Shown: piece by piece, positions 13,301-28,300 of the stretch
How positions within the stretch are numbered: the stretch's first letter is position 1
Layout: each line of letters opens with the position of its first letter
Source: Planococcus citri
Lineage: Eukaryota; Arthropoda; Insecta; Hemiptera; Pseudococcidae
NCBI RefSeq assembly: GCF_950023065.1
Contig: NC_088679.1
Location: 41,602,001 to 41,666,000 of the forward strand
DNA: 64,000 nt
Direction: 5' to 3'
Made by a program: the position numbers and the translations under genes
Notes under the pieces: model-generated
The model's database searches: none
What the model was told of the DNA's origin: nothing
The model's input: only the letters and a program-made list of their open reading frames with translations

Positions 13301-16300
13301 CATAGGTACTTTTATAAAGATCATTAGGCACATTTTGTAATAGTCTTCAAAACTAGATTGACCAAAAAAAAAAATCAATTTCATTGATGTTTCAATTATT
13401 CCAATTCATGAGCAATTTTTTTCGATTTTTTGGGGAGAAAACTTTTGAAAATTTTACGATCAAAAACAATAATTCTGTTAACGTGGGTAAAGAAATTGCC
13501 TTTTTTGATCATTTTTTTTGCCTTGACTTGTCACTAATAAAGGAAGAGGGAGGAGAGGGAGGTGAGAATTTTCCTCCTACAAAGGAACCCCACCAAAAGC
13601 CAGGTACCGAATGGGTACCGATCACAACACTATTTGTACAATCAACTCGAAAGGATGATTACCAAATGTACACATCACACAAAAAAAATTTCTCACATAT
13701 TGATGAATTATTCAATTTCATCAAGTTCCTTTAATTCAAAAAAGATTAAAATTCTACCCCTTCAAATCTCCAAAGTAGGCAAGGCATTGTTCATTAAAAC
13801 TAAACGCGAGGCATAAGTTACCCCTTTGGGTAGATTATGCCAACGAAGTGTCATTTCAATCGACATCAAGTACTCGATTAGATTTCCTTTTTGGTAGGTA
13901 CGTAAAATGGTACAATATGAGCTCAATATGTTTCCAATGAGAATATCGCATTAGCGATTTCGCACGATCTTCAAACACAATTGTATACTTTACACACGCA
14001 TGGTAACAAAAAAGAAAAAAAAAACAGTCAACGATGCAATGCTGCATTAAAAATACGCGTAAGTATAATATTTCCAAGAAAGCTCATATTTACGGACACA
14101 AAAGAAAAACCAATGAAGTCATCAGTGAAATATTTCCCTCCTTTAATTTCTCATGAAAACAATACAGCATTCTTGAACAATTACAAAATTTAGTTCAACA
14201 TGCCGTTGTAAGCATTATACACGAGGACAAGTTGCTTTCAATACTTCCAAAAACAACTTCTACATTGGAAACACAGCGCGAAAATATCTAACATTAGACG
14301 AATTTTCCTGCATAAATTCACACTCTTAGAACATCAAAATACTCACAAATGCATCGCGATGCAATAATTCCAAAAAAGTCAATTTCACAAAATCATACCC
14401 GAAAATCTAGACTATAAATAAGATCCATTTGATTGATTTTTTCAAGGAGAAAAATTTACCATCTAATAATAAGAATAAAATAAAAAATTTTCAAAAAAAA
14501 AAAAATAATAATTACCGATACGGTGTTTGTTTCACTCTGGAAGGGTTCGGAATACGAGCTTCGAACGCTGGTCGACTCCTTATCAGTAGATTTTCTTTCA
14601 ACTGAGCTCGATGTGGTAGTAATAGTAGTAGTCAAAATGACCTAAACATAAAATAAAAATCACCTTAGTAGGTACAGTAGCCCATAAACAGCACGAACAA
14701 GTGACCGGCGACTGGTACAGTTACACCTTCAGTCTTTAACGAGCAGTAATTTCGAACTGATAAAATTTAAAAATGTAATCCGGTCAATCGTACAACTATA
14801 AAGTTTGAATGGTAAGTAATGCTGTACAGGTAATAGGTATCCCAGGTTACGACACGCTAAAAAAAACGTCATATCGGAAGCAAAACACAAAATCAAGGTT
14901 ACTAGTATCGGCTTCACAAGAATGACAAGGACGCGACGATTGTTTTTCAGCTCAAAACATAGGTACACCGTTAGCAGCTTCGAGAGAGAATACCTAGGTG
15001 TAGGTACAATATGCAGATATTTACTTATGTATATTCAAAACCATCAAACTAGTTTCCATGCGAACGCGTCAAATTTACGCACAACGTAGAAATTTTTTAC
15101 TTCGAAGTGTTCGAATCATAACAAAAAGGAAAACCTCGCCAACGCAACGTTTAGATCATTAGCTTTCTATTATTTCATCGTTTTGGTATTCACGTACTCG
15201 CCTCTCTCGTTCAATATAATAAATGAATGAAAAAAAAAAAAAATAATAAATAAACAACTAGGTACTACGTATTTCGGTTAAAATGAGTCGATTACGACGA
15301 CGACGACGACGCCTAGAAAATTTAAACAGGTATTTTACTCACATTTTCCGAGGCAGATGTTGTTTCAGATGTTTCTTTGCCTTTGCCGAAAAGCTGCTTG
15401 GCTTTCATTTTCAACTCCTTCGGATGCGGTGTATTCTGTCGCACGAACGGCGTCTGTAAAAAGTACGAGAAAAAATCATCGTTAAACTAGTCGCTCGACT
15501 CGGTTTGCGCCTTGTTAGGCGAACAATATCGTCACTAACGTAACGTCGTTCGAGATGAAAAAAGATGTAATTTCACGAGAATGTTTCAAAATATACGCCA
15601 GATACGTATACGTATGACTATAAGGAAAAGGTTAATTGCTTAAGGTCGCCGGGCAATTTCAATAAAAATTCATCTCTAATAAAACGATATTCCGCGGCCC
15701 ACGTGAGCCAATAATACGGCGTTAACACCAACACGAAACCATTTAAAATAAACATTTCATATTTCATCGCTCTTCCTTCTATTCTAAAGGACGTGTGTCT
15801 GTCTCCGTAAGAAGCTGCAAATATCATCTTTACCAAAGTAATGATTCACCTCGCGAACCGCAAAATCGATTAGTATGCCGTATTAAATTTACATTTCCTC
15901 TTTAAATTCAGATTCGTATATACGTTTTACGAGTAGTCTGGTCTTCTCTTTGGTCTCGATTCGAAAGCCTTCGCGCGGGTAGCGGTGGTGGTGAAAAATT
16001 TACAGCCATAAATTTTCAGCCACTATTACTCGTCTAAGTTTTCTTTTCAATTAAACACGATTTCACGCCTTATCTAATTAATCGAAACGTTTTCGTTTGG
16101 TGAACAAAAAAAAACAAACAAAAACAAACAAAAAAAAACACCACCACGTTTTATTCGTTTGCATTATTCTTCGTGTACTTTATTCGAAGTCTTTACGGTT
16201 GGGTAAATTTAATCTAAACGGACTATCATTTTTACACATCAAATTGGCCGAAATTTTCAATCAGCAAGGTCTTTTCGAGTCATTTCATTGTCAACATTGG

Positions 16301-19300
16301 GTGGGTAGATGCTAGGTAGGTAGAGGTACATAGTAGGTCTGAATACCTATCTGCAAACTCAGTTCCTCTATACCATCTAAATTTTATTCGAAATATTGCC
16401 CCAAATTTGCCTTTTTTCGTCATTCCGGCGACAGCTCAAAATGAATGATTTTCAACTTGAGTCTTTGAAAATACTATTTTTTAAATCTTTTGTCTGAATT
16501 GGTCCTTTCACTAACAGTAACTGGTCACTCGATTTTTTTCATCAATCAAATGTACACAATTTTGGATTATTTTGAAAAATTCAAAATCTTGCAGACTAAG
16601 GCTCTTTATTTTCCATTTACGTAAGTATAATTTTTTTCATTTTTTTTTTTTCGAAAGTAACCTGACGAGTGAGGTTTTTATACTTGATGCGGTCGCGGTA
16701 TAAGAAAAAGTGTAACTATCGAAATACCAATAATTAACCTGATGAAATATATTATCAATAATAATAAACTATGAAGCCAAGTTTTTGTTTGAAATTCAAT
16801 TGTAATTCTCAATTTATTTTTCGTTATTCAATTGTTCTCATTTTTGATGACAATGATGACCCATTCCAAATCAAAAACATATCCACCTAAATCGAAAAAT
16901 GAAAAAATGAAACAGGATAACGGGAATTCTTCATCATTTATTTTTCACCAATTGTTACGCTGGACCGAGGTTATAATCACAGGAAATGGGAGATATTTTT
17001 TGAAATTTTTTCTAGCGTGAAACTTTAATTATTCATACAATATCAGGCTTTGATACTGAAAGTTGCTGCCAACAACTATGTAAGTTCTATCAAGAACGTA
17101 CTAACGATTACGAATTTCTTCTAGATAATTTTATAGTTGACCAGACGTCTTTAAAGGCAAATTTTTAAAAAAGTCAAAAATTCGTTTTGAATTTTGTCCC
17201 ATTTTTCTAAAAGGTCCTCTACTGTTTCGTTTCAGGTGACCTGTTATGAAATTTATGAATAAAGATACCTATTTCAAAAAAAAATCTCGGAGATTATTCA
17301 AAATTTGGCTACCTCCTTCCCGTTGGCAGGATCATTCTCGAGTTGTAATAAAAATCATTCAAAATATGAATTCGTCAAATTCAAAAATTTCATCAATAAA
17401 TTTTTTCACCATTTTTAGTAAACATTTTTTTTGAATTTTCAAATTATTTTTCTGAAAATCTATTTGTGGTGGGTTTACAAACGTATTCACTTCTACAAAA
17501 TTCCATCAGATATAAATTTGATGCAGCAAATCAAAAAGCTCCACTTCAGATTCCAATATTTCACAAAATGAATACTCGGTTCTATAATTCTTCGCATCCG
17601 TAGCCTATTCTTCGTTGACGTTATTCAATTCGAAAAGGAAATTTTCTTTGAACAACTTCTTCGAATTTGAATGAAAATGTTTAAATGCTTAATCAGAAAA
17701 CGTCAATAAATTCAATTTACGGGACCGTAGCAACGTAGCCAATGCATATTTTATGCATATACGCGAAATTCCGAGAAAAGAGTCGGGATTCAAATTCAAC
17801 ATGCAAGGTATTCGATTAAAACGTCAAAGTGGAGTCTGGAGTATTGACTTCTGAGCGAGAGTTCCCCGGGCTTTTTATTTTCTTTTCAATTGACTGAGTT
17901 CCACAAGTTGTGACGTGATGTATAGAGATGGGAATTCGCAGCGTAATTTTATCGTCAATTTTCCCAAATCTTCGATTTTTTTTTCAACTTGAGTATCAAT
18001 TTTATTTTCTCATTATAACTGCTTTTCTCTAGTAGAAAATACGAAGACAGAAAATATCAGTTTGACATTACGTATTACTCGTAGTTTTCGTTACATGAGC
18101 GTACTAACTAGAAAAGAATCCAAACCGGCAGAAAAATGTTTAAACCAGACAAAAAAAAATTGTGAGAGTAAATATCTAAAAATGAAACCTCAAAAAATCG
18201 TATTAATTTATAGTTTGTCACAAATGATTACGAGGTCGATCCATGAAAAATCAACCAAAATTTTATCAAATTGAGAAGGAGAGTTGAAATTTTTGATTAC
18301 TATCTATTTTCGACGTCAGTATCAATTTGTGGAAATTCTGAAACTCCTATCTTCGAATTTCGAAAAATTAATAATTATGATTTCACAATTCCGTCGAAAA
18401 TTACAAACTTATTTATAAACGAAATTGATGTCTGTTCATCCAGCTTGAGCCTCCAATCAGCCTCAAGAACGGATAAATTATTTTTAAAAAATAAAGTTTC
18501 AAAAAATTCAAAATAGTTTTCTTTCATTAAAAAAATATGGATTTATGTATGTACATAAAAAGACCCAACCAAGAAATACTTATAATTTAACAATAAAATC
18601 TGCTTCTCACACAATGATATGCCATGAAAAAATGTTATCCATTTCAAAGTACTGAACTTCTTAATGATCTCCAATTTTAATTTCAAATATTTGAGAGAAC
18701 TTTTCATCATAGAAATTACATTTCAATAAAAGTAAAAAAACATCTTTCGTCGACTTAATTTCAAAAGCAACTTTTTTTATTTTTAATAAAGAATTTCTCA
18801 ATTATTAAAAAAAAAATCTACACAGCTACGAGAAAAAAGTTTCATAAACGCCAAATATTTTCATTTCTAGGTCGTTATCTCCTATTGTTATTAAAACGAC
18901 GTTACGAAAGCACTTTTTCCTAATGAAGATTTTCGTAAGACTTTTCAGTCGTTTCGGCTCGAATCATGTTTCAAAATTTTCCTCAAGAAAAAAATCTAAA
19001 TGCCTCGCTTTGATGCTTCATTAAGTTCTCGTTCTTTTAATGAAAATGCCTACTCAAAGTTAAAACCTCGAAACAGACAAGACCTTGAAAACGACATAAT
19101 TTGAAAGCGTTTTAAAAATTCACATTAGTCGTATTTTCCATTTCAACGCCAAACCATAGGTACCTACAACTTGCGGTATTACGCAAAAACTTCATTTCTG
19201 AATAATCAAACGACAGAAGATGAACGTTTCATTTGCGAAGAATTAAAAATTAAACTCCTTTCGCGCGCAATTCGACGTGTTTTTGAAACTCGAAAAACTA

Positions 19301-22300
19301 TTGAAGAAAGGCGTATTACGTTGGATGTAAAATTGTTAAGTAATTTTTAATTTTACGTCGACGAATTCGGTTCGATTATAAAAAAGAGATGATAATGGCG
19401 TAAAACGAACCGAAGATTTCATTCGCTAATAAAATAAAATTCGTCAGTGTAAAAAAAAATTTACTCGTAACCTTAGCGAAAAATTACTCCGGCTTATAAT
19501 TTTTTCATTCGATAAACCATTATAAATTTTGTTACGTTTCATAAAGTGAAAAATATAAATTTTTAGTCCTTTTTATGGGCACATTACGTCTAAGAAGATT
19601 TTCTACGTCTCAGGCTGACCATAAAGATTGTACACGGTTTAAAAACGTTCGTCGTTCGTTTTTAATTTCACAAATATCTCACCAACTTTTGCGCTTTACT
19701 CGAAGGCAAAAAATTAATCAAGAAATTTCGTTCGCTAATTAAATCGCAACAAGCTTAGGGCCAAACACTCGTAAAGAGGTAATACGAAACTTTAAACGAG
19801 ATATAATAAACATTTGCGATCAAGAGCATGTTATTAATACAATCAGCTTGGGAAAAAAACACAACACAACACGTAATACAGCTCTTTTGCTTGTATGCTT
19901 GTAATAAAGCTTTAATCTTGCGAATGAGTTTACAGTGCTAGAATAAAATCACATATTCGTACCCTTTTCGCAATTCTGTCTCTCTCTCTCTCGTGCATTC
20001 TAAATACGTACAAATTCACCTATATTTATCTGCCTTATCATCCTATAAATATCTATATCCGTTTGGAAACACTAATTTATAACGAAACCGAATGCAATTT
20101 CCAAGTTTCAAATTATCAATTAGAGCAACGGACGCATAAAAAACCTCCATCGTAATTTTCAATTTCCCGTTGAAATTAAATTCAACCAATGGTCACTTGA
20201 AAAAAGAACCTCGTGAAAGAATTCAATTATAAAAAGCTTCCGCGGATGAAAATTTTTTCTCAAAACATACGACCACACGAGCAAACCAGGCGACCAGAGT
20301 AACCAAATAGCCAACACGACTTCGTTATGTAAATTAAATCAAAACAGCGATAGGTACATTTTTTTGCCGGCGTTTTGTCAACTCGTTAATCCGCAAATGA
20401 AATTATTTTTCCAGCTTGGTTTTGCCTCGACGAACGGCCATCCGATTAAAAAATAATATTTAAAAGCGTGACACGAATTTTAAAATTACACTAGGTCCAA
20501 GGTACTAGGTAAGTAGGTAGTTAACTAGTTACTCACTTCTTTGGTCTTTTCATTTTGCACGTCGTCTGTAAATTTAACCGAGGTGGTTCGAGAATCTTCT
20601 TGATCTTCTTGATCTTCCCAGACATTTTCATCTTCTTCGTTGGCGTCTTCGTTACTTATACCATCTGAAGATGAGAACGGATGATCAAGTCCACCATTCA
20701 GCCTTCCAACTAATATGTGCGCGATATGAAATCAAAGCGGAAAACAAAACATGCGAACAGTGCGAAAAGTTAGATAGTGCTAAAGATACTCAACGAAATT
20801 AGAGAAAAAAGACGAAGAAATTCGTATTACTTTGTAATAGATATACAAAGAAGAATAGCTAACAAAACTAAATACCTAAATTATTATCAATTATCTACCC
20901 AGCGGTATAGATTTCAATTGAGTAATCTAAAGCGAATTAATAATGTACAAATATTATTTGAATTGGAAAAAAAACTGCGAAAGATTATTTTTTACGATTT
21001 AATTCGAGTAAGATACTAAATAGCTCGTTAAAATGATATATACCAATTACATCCGCGTGTTTTCCAGTTACTTGTAAGCGTTTTTAAAATAAAATAATTC
21101 TAAATTACTACGAAAAATTCAGTCTATCATTAATCATGAAGTATTATTTTTTTTTTAGCCAATAAGAGTACATATAACCCGTTGATTTCGTACCTCATGC
21201 TCGCAAACTACCAAGAACGATAATTATTACGATAGAGCAGCGAAAAGTTGAAAAAATTTCGGAATGAAAAATCAATTAGCGGATACGAAAGTGTATACGT
21301 GGTATAGAGAGTAGTTTTAGAAAAGCGATTTGATTATAAATTACGAGCTGGGAATTTTCCAGTGAATTGTGTTTTTTGTTTTAGTTAACAAACTGCAAAT
21401 TAAATACTCACTAAAATGATTTTCAGGTTTATACTGTAATTGCGGTAACAAAAAACAAGTCAACACTTCTTCACCAGTCTTTTCGTCGACATCAGTTTGA
21501 AATTTGAGCATCGGTTGAGCTTGGTTGACGGATAACCAAACCGCTTTTAAATTTAAATTAGCGAGAGATAAAGGCAGGTGTTGTAATCTGAAAAATAAAA
21601 TAGAATATACATAAATAAAAAAGTGAAATGAAAATGAGTTTCAATGTTTCGTTAGTAAATTTAATTTTTATAAAAATAGTGCAAGTCGCGAATTTGATAG
21701 GTACTTGACTTTTAAATTTTTCAAATGAAATGACATTAAAAAAAAATTCAAAGCACGTCCCACAAAACATTTACAATTTTTGAGCTCAAAATGAAAGTAA
21801 TTAACGTTAAGAGTTTTTCACTATATTATTACCTATTCCATTCTCACTTTCCCTCCTCACACAGTTTAATATAATTAAAGAAATTAAAAAGGTAAAAAAT
21901 TGAACGTTGAAATTTTGAAATAGACCGCAAAAGATGAAAACAAGCCCGAATATTTTCATCCAAAATTCGTTCAAGTATATAATTCCCTCCACTCTTACAA
22001 CTTTTCTCAGAGGTGCAAGAAATGAAAAATTGATATTTTTATCAATCGAAATTTTCACAATTTTTTTTCGAGAACTCAAAAAAAATTGAAATCAAATGAA
22101 ATTTTTCGCCAAAAAAAGATGAAAACGAGAATTTTAAAAAAATGTGTTCAAAAATCATTGAATTGAAAAATTCAGTTCTGCTATCATTGAAATATTAATT
22201 TTTTTTCAATTTCTCCAAGCATTCGTTTTCCATAAGGTGTATTCTGAAAAACCATATTCGCGAAAAGAACTGCATTACTAAATTCAAATCCGTAATGCAA

Positions 22301-25300
22301 AAACAAGATTTCTCTTATTAAAAAATTACCTATTTCCAGCGACATCTAATACATGTAACTGCTTGCAGTTACCCAGTTCACTAGGTATCGTTTGTAGCTT
22401 GTTATCTCTCAAAGATAAAACTCCTAATTGCGATAAATTACCTGCAATTTAAACATAAGTACACATTAAATATCAACGAGCTCCAAAATAACGTTTCAAA
22501 ATTAAAATATGTACAACGGATAAGTTGAAGTGCTCGAGGAAGTCCCCTCTACAAAAAAAAAACAACTCCGACTTACCTATTATTGGAGGAAGAGAACGTA
22601 AACTATTTCTATCGACATTTAAATTCGTAAGTTTCACTAAATTTCCTACTGATAAGGGTAATTCGAGTAGAAAATTCTCCGTTAATATTAATTCTTGCAG
22701 ATTTTCACAGCTGTAACATAGAAAAACAACATACCAACAATTAAATTTTTAAATCAGCCCGTAAAAATTATTATTTTCCAACGTAAAAGAAATAAGAAAC
22801 GCCGAAAGGTAAGTTTCATAAAAGTCATCGAAAGCTTAATGGAATGTAATAAATTTCCAACAATGTTTGAACGTCTGATGCTATCGAGTAACAATTAAAC
22901 GCCCTCCGAATATCTCGCTGTAAGTACCACATTTACACGTGCGCTCCTTTCTCCATATCTTTTCTATTACACGATAAATTTTTCACATTCTAATAAAATC
23001 GCTTTAAATTGCCAACTTTTATAACAGGTAAGAAAATAACAAGAATTACGAGCGAACTTTAAATAAATACAGCTTTTTAAACATGTTCTCGCCCGCCAAA
23101 AACATCGAACGATACCGCAGACGTTTTTCACGATAATGTATTTTACCCCCCTAAAACCAATCGTGATTTTTTTTCCCAAACTAAATGTACTAAAAACCTT
23201 TACCAAGGAAAATGGATTTCGTTTTTTTTCACTTCATTTTTATCCCACTTCGGCTTCCTGTTTCTTATCGTAAGTTGTATACCTTTTTTTTTATCGGTAT
23301 TTAAATTTGTTTCTAGGTTGAAATTACCTGCCAATGTTTTCATTAAGCGTAGTTAACCTATTTTGATCCACTTTAAGAATGGTAAGCTTTGAAAGTTGGC
23401 CAATGCCATCTGGTAATGTTTCGATCACATTTTGCGATAAATGCAAATCTGTTAAATTCTCCAAGCCACCGACTTTCTCTGGTAAATCTTCTAATCTGTT
23501 TTCCGATATGTCTAAACAGACTAAATTTTTCAAATTTCCCACTTCCTGTAAGAAAAAAATGAACAAAAAAAGAACGTTAGAAAACAAAATAATACAAAAG
23601 AAATAAAAAAATATGCAAAACATTATTTCGATAGAATAAAGAAAAATCATACAATGCGACGCCTTCTTACTCGAGATAGGCAAATTATCAAACACCTACG
23701 TAAATAAAGAGACTATAAAGGCGCAGTGTAGCGCTTTTTTTCAAATTAATAATATTTTGATTATATCGCATCGTTATCATCGGACAGACACCTCTAAATA
23801 GGTATTTTGGCAAATTAGAATATATTTTATCAATTACGAATTTAATATTATCGGCGTATAAATCGTAATAATAATAATAATAATAATCATACCGGCGGTA
23901 AATGTTGAAGCTGATTGTGATCCAACCATAATTCTTGCAAAGCTGGCAGTTTACCGATATAATATGGCTGTGTAAGAAAAAAAATAAAATAAAAACTGCA
24001 ATAAGAATACGATGATAGTCATAAAAACTTATCGCTATAAATAAATCATCCTGCAACTAACAAAGTCCTATAAATAACCTTACAACAAACAAAATAGCAA
24101 TAAAGTGACTGATGTTTAACGTCTTTTGTTTGTTATTAATACGCGAACGCATATCGTACACGTAGAGCTATCGTAGGAAAATCCTAACCAACGAAGGCCC
24201 CGAAGAAAATGCTCGCCATAAGTGAAAAAATTTCCGCTGCCAAATAATTTATAGTTTTAATGAAGATTTTTCGCTCGTGTAGATCAATTCGCCTCTCATT
24301 GTATGTATGTAATTTGCACCGCAAACGCCAACCGACCAGGTTTACTTGCGAGCAATTTGTATCAATAAAACAAATCCTTATAGCTTCTCGACGCCATTAT
24401 CCTAAAATATAGCGTAATTCGCATGCGAGTAATTAAATACAGCGTAGCGTCGCGATTTTCAACCGTTACAGTAAAAAGAAAAATAAGCGAGTACATTTCC
24501 TATATACAGGGTGTCCCCAGAGATACGAAAAACTTTTTGCGAAACAAGTTGCCTTCCATAAAATGTACAGGAGCAGCGATTTGCTTGCTTAATATTGCAA
24601 AAACGAATAATATATAACATACTTATATCAAATATGTAGTATATGTATGTACGTATGTATGTATAGGTAGGATTCCGGTGAAAGTTTTCAAAATGACGAA
24701 GAAAGTTCTACAGAGTGAGTAAGAAAAATCTTCTACATTATTCATTTTGTTCTCGCTCATTCACTTGCTGAAAAATGCCTCAAAATGAGAAAAATCTTTT
24801 CATTAGAATTTCAGAGCCTTTTATAATAATCAACAACATTTTTCGAGAAAAATATTCATTGACGTTTCTATTTGACCGAAGATGCAAAAAATTCGAAACT
24901 CGGTAAAGAAATGAAAAAAATAGGTATTTTTGGCCATTTCCCCCAGAAATATGCGTCCTACAGAATTGTTTTTTAAACTCTCATTTTTAGACTTTTTTCA
25001 GCAGTAAAACATTAAAATGGAAAGCAAAAGATTTCTCTGAGCCACAATATCTTCTAAAATGAATTAGTGATTTTTTTTACATCTTCGATAAATGAATGAT
25101 CCCCCTCTCACCGAACCAATTCGAGTCATTTACATAAATTTGATTTTTATGACAATTATTCCAAAATCATGACCTGCATGACCTGTAGTGCATTTTTTGA
25201 TTCTCTCCCCTCCAAAAACAGAAAATTAATAATCCAGATAAATTAGTTATCATTCAATTATTCAGATACCTAAATTCAATTTTCACGACTTTACCCTCCT

Positions 25301-28300
25301 AAAATCAAGCATATCTGTTTATGACCTGACACATTTTAAAAACAAGAAGAAACATAATAACTTCTGAAAAAAAAACCTAAAATTTTCCAAATTTCCAATT
25401 TTTTTCAATCTGAAAATTCAACTTGAAGACTCTGAAAAAACTATCCAGAAATCAACTCAGCAAAAACAAGAATTTGTATAACTTTTTAGCGATAACAGAC
25501 ATATTAACTTTCAAACCACTCCACATCTAAGTTTTCAAAAAGAAAAAAAAAGAAAAACAGAATTCACCCCGGGGAAATTCTATACAAACATCGGCATACT
25601 AATGTACGTAATCTGTGCTTGGAAGAAGTCGTCTTTACAACGGATTTATTCGTCGTCGCGAATTCGAATCACATTGTTAGAAAAGTTCAACAGCCAATGG
25701 CGTTTAAACTAACTACACAAAATAAATAATATACAATATCTATCTACCATAAAGAATTATGTAAATAACCGTTACTAACCAGTTCTTCGATTTCGTTATC
25801 ACCTAAATCTAACCTCTGCAATTTAGTCAACTGTGATAAACTTTCTGGTAATGATTTGATCAAATTTTCCCTTAATTCTAAAGATTCTAAATTAACTAAA
25901 CTGTAACAAAAAAGAAAAAAAAATACGTGAAAAAAATTCACATTAGTTCAACGATGTGTTAGGTATATAAGAGGATGCTTTATAGGTTTTTACAAAACCA
26001 AACCGAACCAGAGGGAGAAAAAAGCAACGCAAATATATCGTCGTTTTTGTCACTCGAGAAGAAAAATTCATCAAACTGTCGCTTCGAATCAACGAAACTG
26101 AAACGTGTCAACTAACGAGAAAAAATTCGTCCAATAATGAACTTTGAAAATTCACACTTCACATACTTCGCTGTACTGTACGAAGGCATTTAAGACCAAC
26201 TCCATATATATTATCTAGCGTATATTTCTCATACCATTCGCGTTATATACGCGTATTGACGTGAACGAAATACAAAATCGAATCTTTATCGTGTAAAATT
26301 TACGTACACATAATGACGCGACTGCTCGTTATTTTTCGCGTTATTTGCCATTCCTGTCAATTTGAAAGAAATTTTTAATACACCCTCAACCCTCAACATC
26401 GAACCGTCGTGAATTTATTCAAACAAATGTTCAAAAATATCGAGAACGTGGGGATAAAACGAAAACGTGTTTGAAATTACGAGCAAAAAAATCCTCGAGC
26501 CATATCTTTGCCTCTTGATTTTCATACCTAAACTATCGTACGTACGTCATCTGCGGTTTTCGCATTGATACCAATGACATGATGAAATTTTCGAATTTCC
26601 AGTAACCTGAAGGCTCTAATAAAAATTAAATTTCCAAACACCCAAAATGAAAATGTATAGAAACAGCTTACTCAAAAGCCTTCAACGTAAGCTATTGATT
26701 TAGTTGATATTTTTTCCAAATGCTTGAATGTGCAACGAAATTTTCTACACTTCAGAAGCCAGCTTAGAACATCTGAGTTGTGAGTACAATGACACGAAAA
26801 AGCTACTGACAGTATTGACAAAGTTATCGGAGCGTTTGATAATATTTTCCTTAAAAGTAATCAAAACAAAAACAAGCCACAGATACGATTACAAACACGT
26901 AACGTAAAATACGTGCTTTTTTTGCAACATATCGCGTCATGATTAACGCGAAATTTCTACTCATTGGGTAAATATCTAACCTTAAATTCCTTAATCATGC
27001 TCGATAACCAATTTTACAATTTAAACATCAACCTCTGAGCAAATTTCTCACTTTGATCGTTGCCATATACAAACTTACAAAGGTACACAAACGTGGGAGC
27101 TTTTTCTTCTTTTCTGTATAGTGGGGCCGTGGGCGTCGCGTCGAGTAGATTTCAAGTGGAAGATTTTCATCAGAATTTTCGAGTTTATTCGTTTTTTGAA
27201 CATTCTTCTCGCTTTTTAAATAGTTCTATTTTAACAATGCCAAAGCCAAAGGATTTATTGTTGTACGTTTCTACGAGAATAAGATGAGAAATTACGTCAG
27301 TATTGTCGAATAAAATTAGCATTCTTTCAATAATAAACGCACGTTTACATCGATAAACGGACGTGCACGAGGAAATGGGTGAAAATAAACCACGTCGAGA
27401 TTTATAATCGTACACTATAGAATGGTCAAAATAATATAGTCAACAAGGTTAACTACTTGCTCATTGCAATCAGATACTCGTGTCACCTTATCCTTATAAT
27501 AATGAACTGAATACACATACCTACCTAGTACCTACATCTACGATATGTAGGTAAGGTACGTTCCAAAACCGATGTACGTATACTACGAATAACTCACACA
27601 TGCGACGATGCATACGCTCGAGAGTTAATTTTATTTTTGAAACAGTGGAAAAATTCAGTTATGAAACCAGTTTTTTGTCGTAAAATGTAAAAAATTGTTG
27701 GCCAATGAAGCTACATGGTTAAAAATAAAATTATGCCAGATAATTCGTATGCACATGATCTTACAATTGAAAGAAAAAAAATTATACTCAATGCGCGAAA
27801 GTTACACTGACCCTTCCTCTCCCTCCCCGGAAGACAAACAGATATATCTGCGATAGGTAATTACAATCAAAATATAAAACGAATTTCAAAGCCAACGTTG
27901 CCGTTGGTCATTTTTTTTTTCAAAAAATTGATTTTTTCGACTAAGTAGGTACAGGTACTCTGTGTACTCACTCAAATTGTCAATACTTTAAATTTAATTA
28001 CATAATTCACTCGCACTTCTCCTTCCTTCTTCGAGAGAAAAACACGATTTCAGTTTCGTAAATCTCGCGTAAGATACATTTTGCAACAAGTTTGAATAAT
28101 TTGATTGCACGAACATTATTTCCATTGCTTAAGCTTAAAAAAGAGAAAAATTTACCTTCCAAAGTTTGTCGGTAAATTCACCAGTGACATATCATTTAAA
28201 CTAAGAACTTTTAAATTACGTAAATGAGCAAAACCCGAAGGTAATCTGGAACAAAAACAAAAAAAAAAACAATACACATTACTCACCGCTAAAGAAACAA

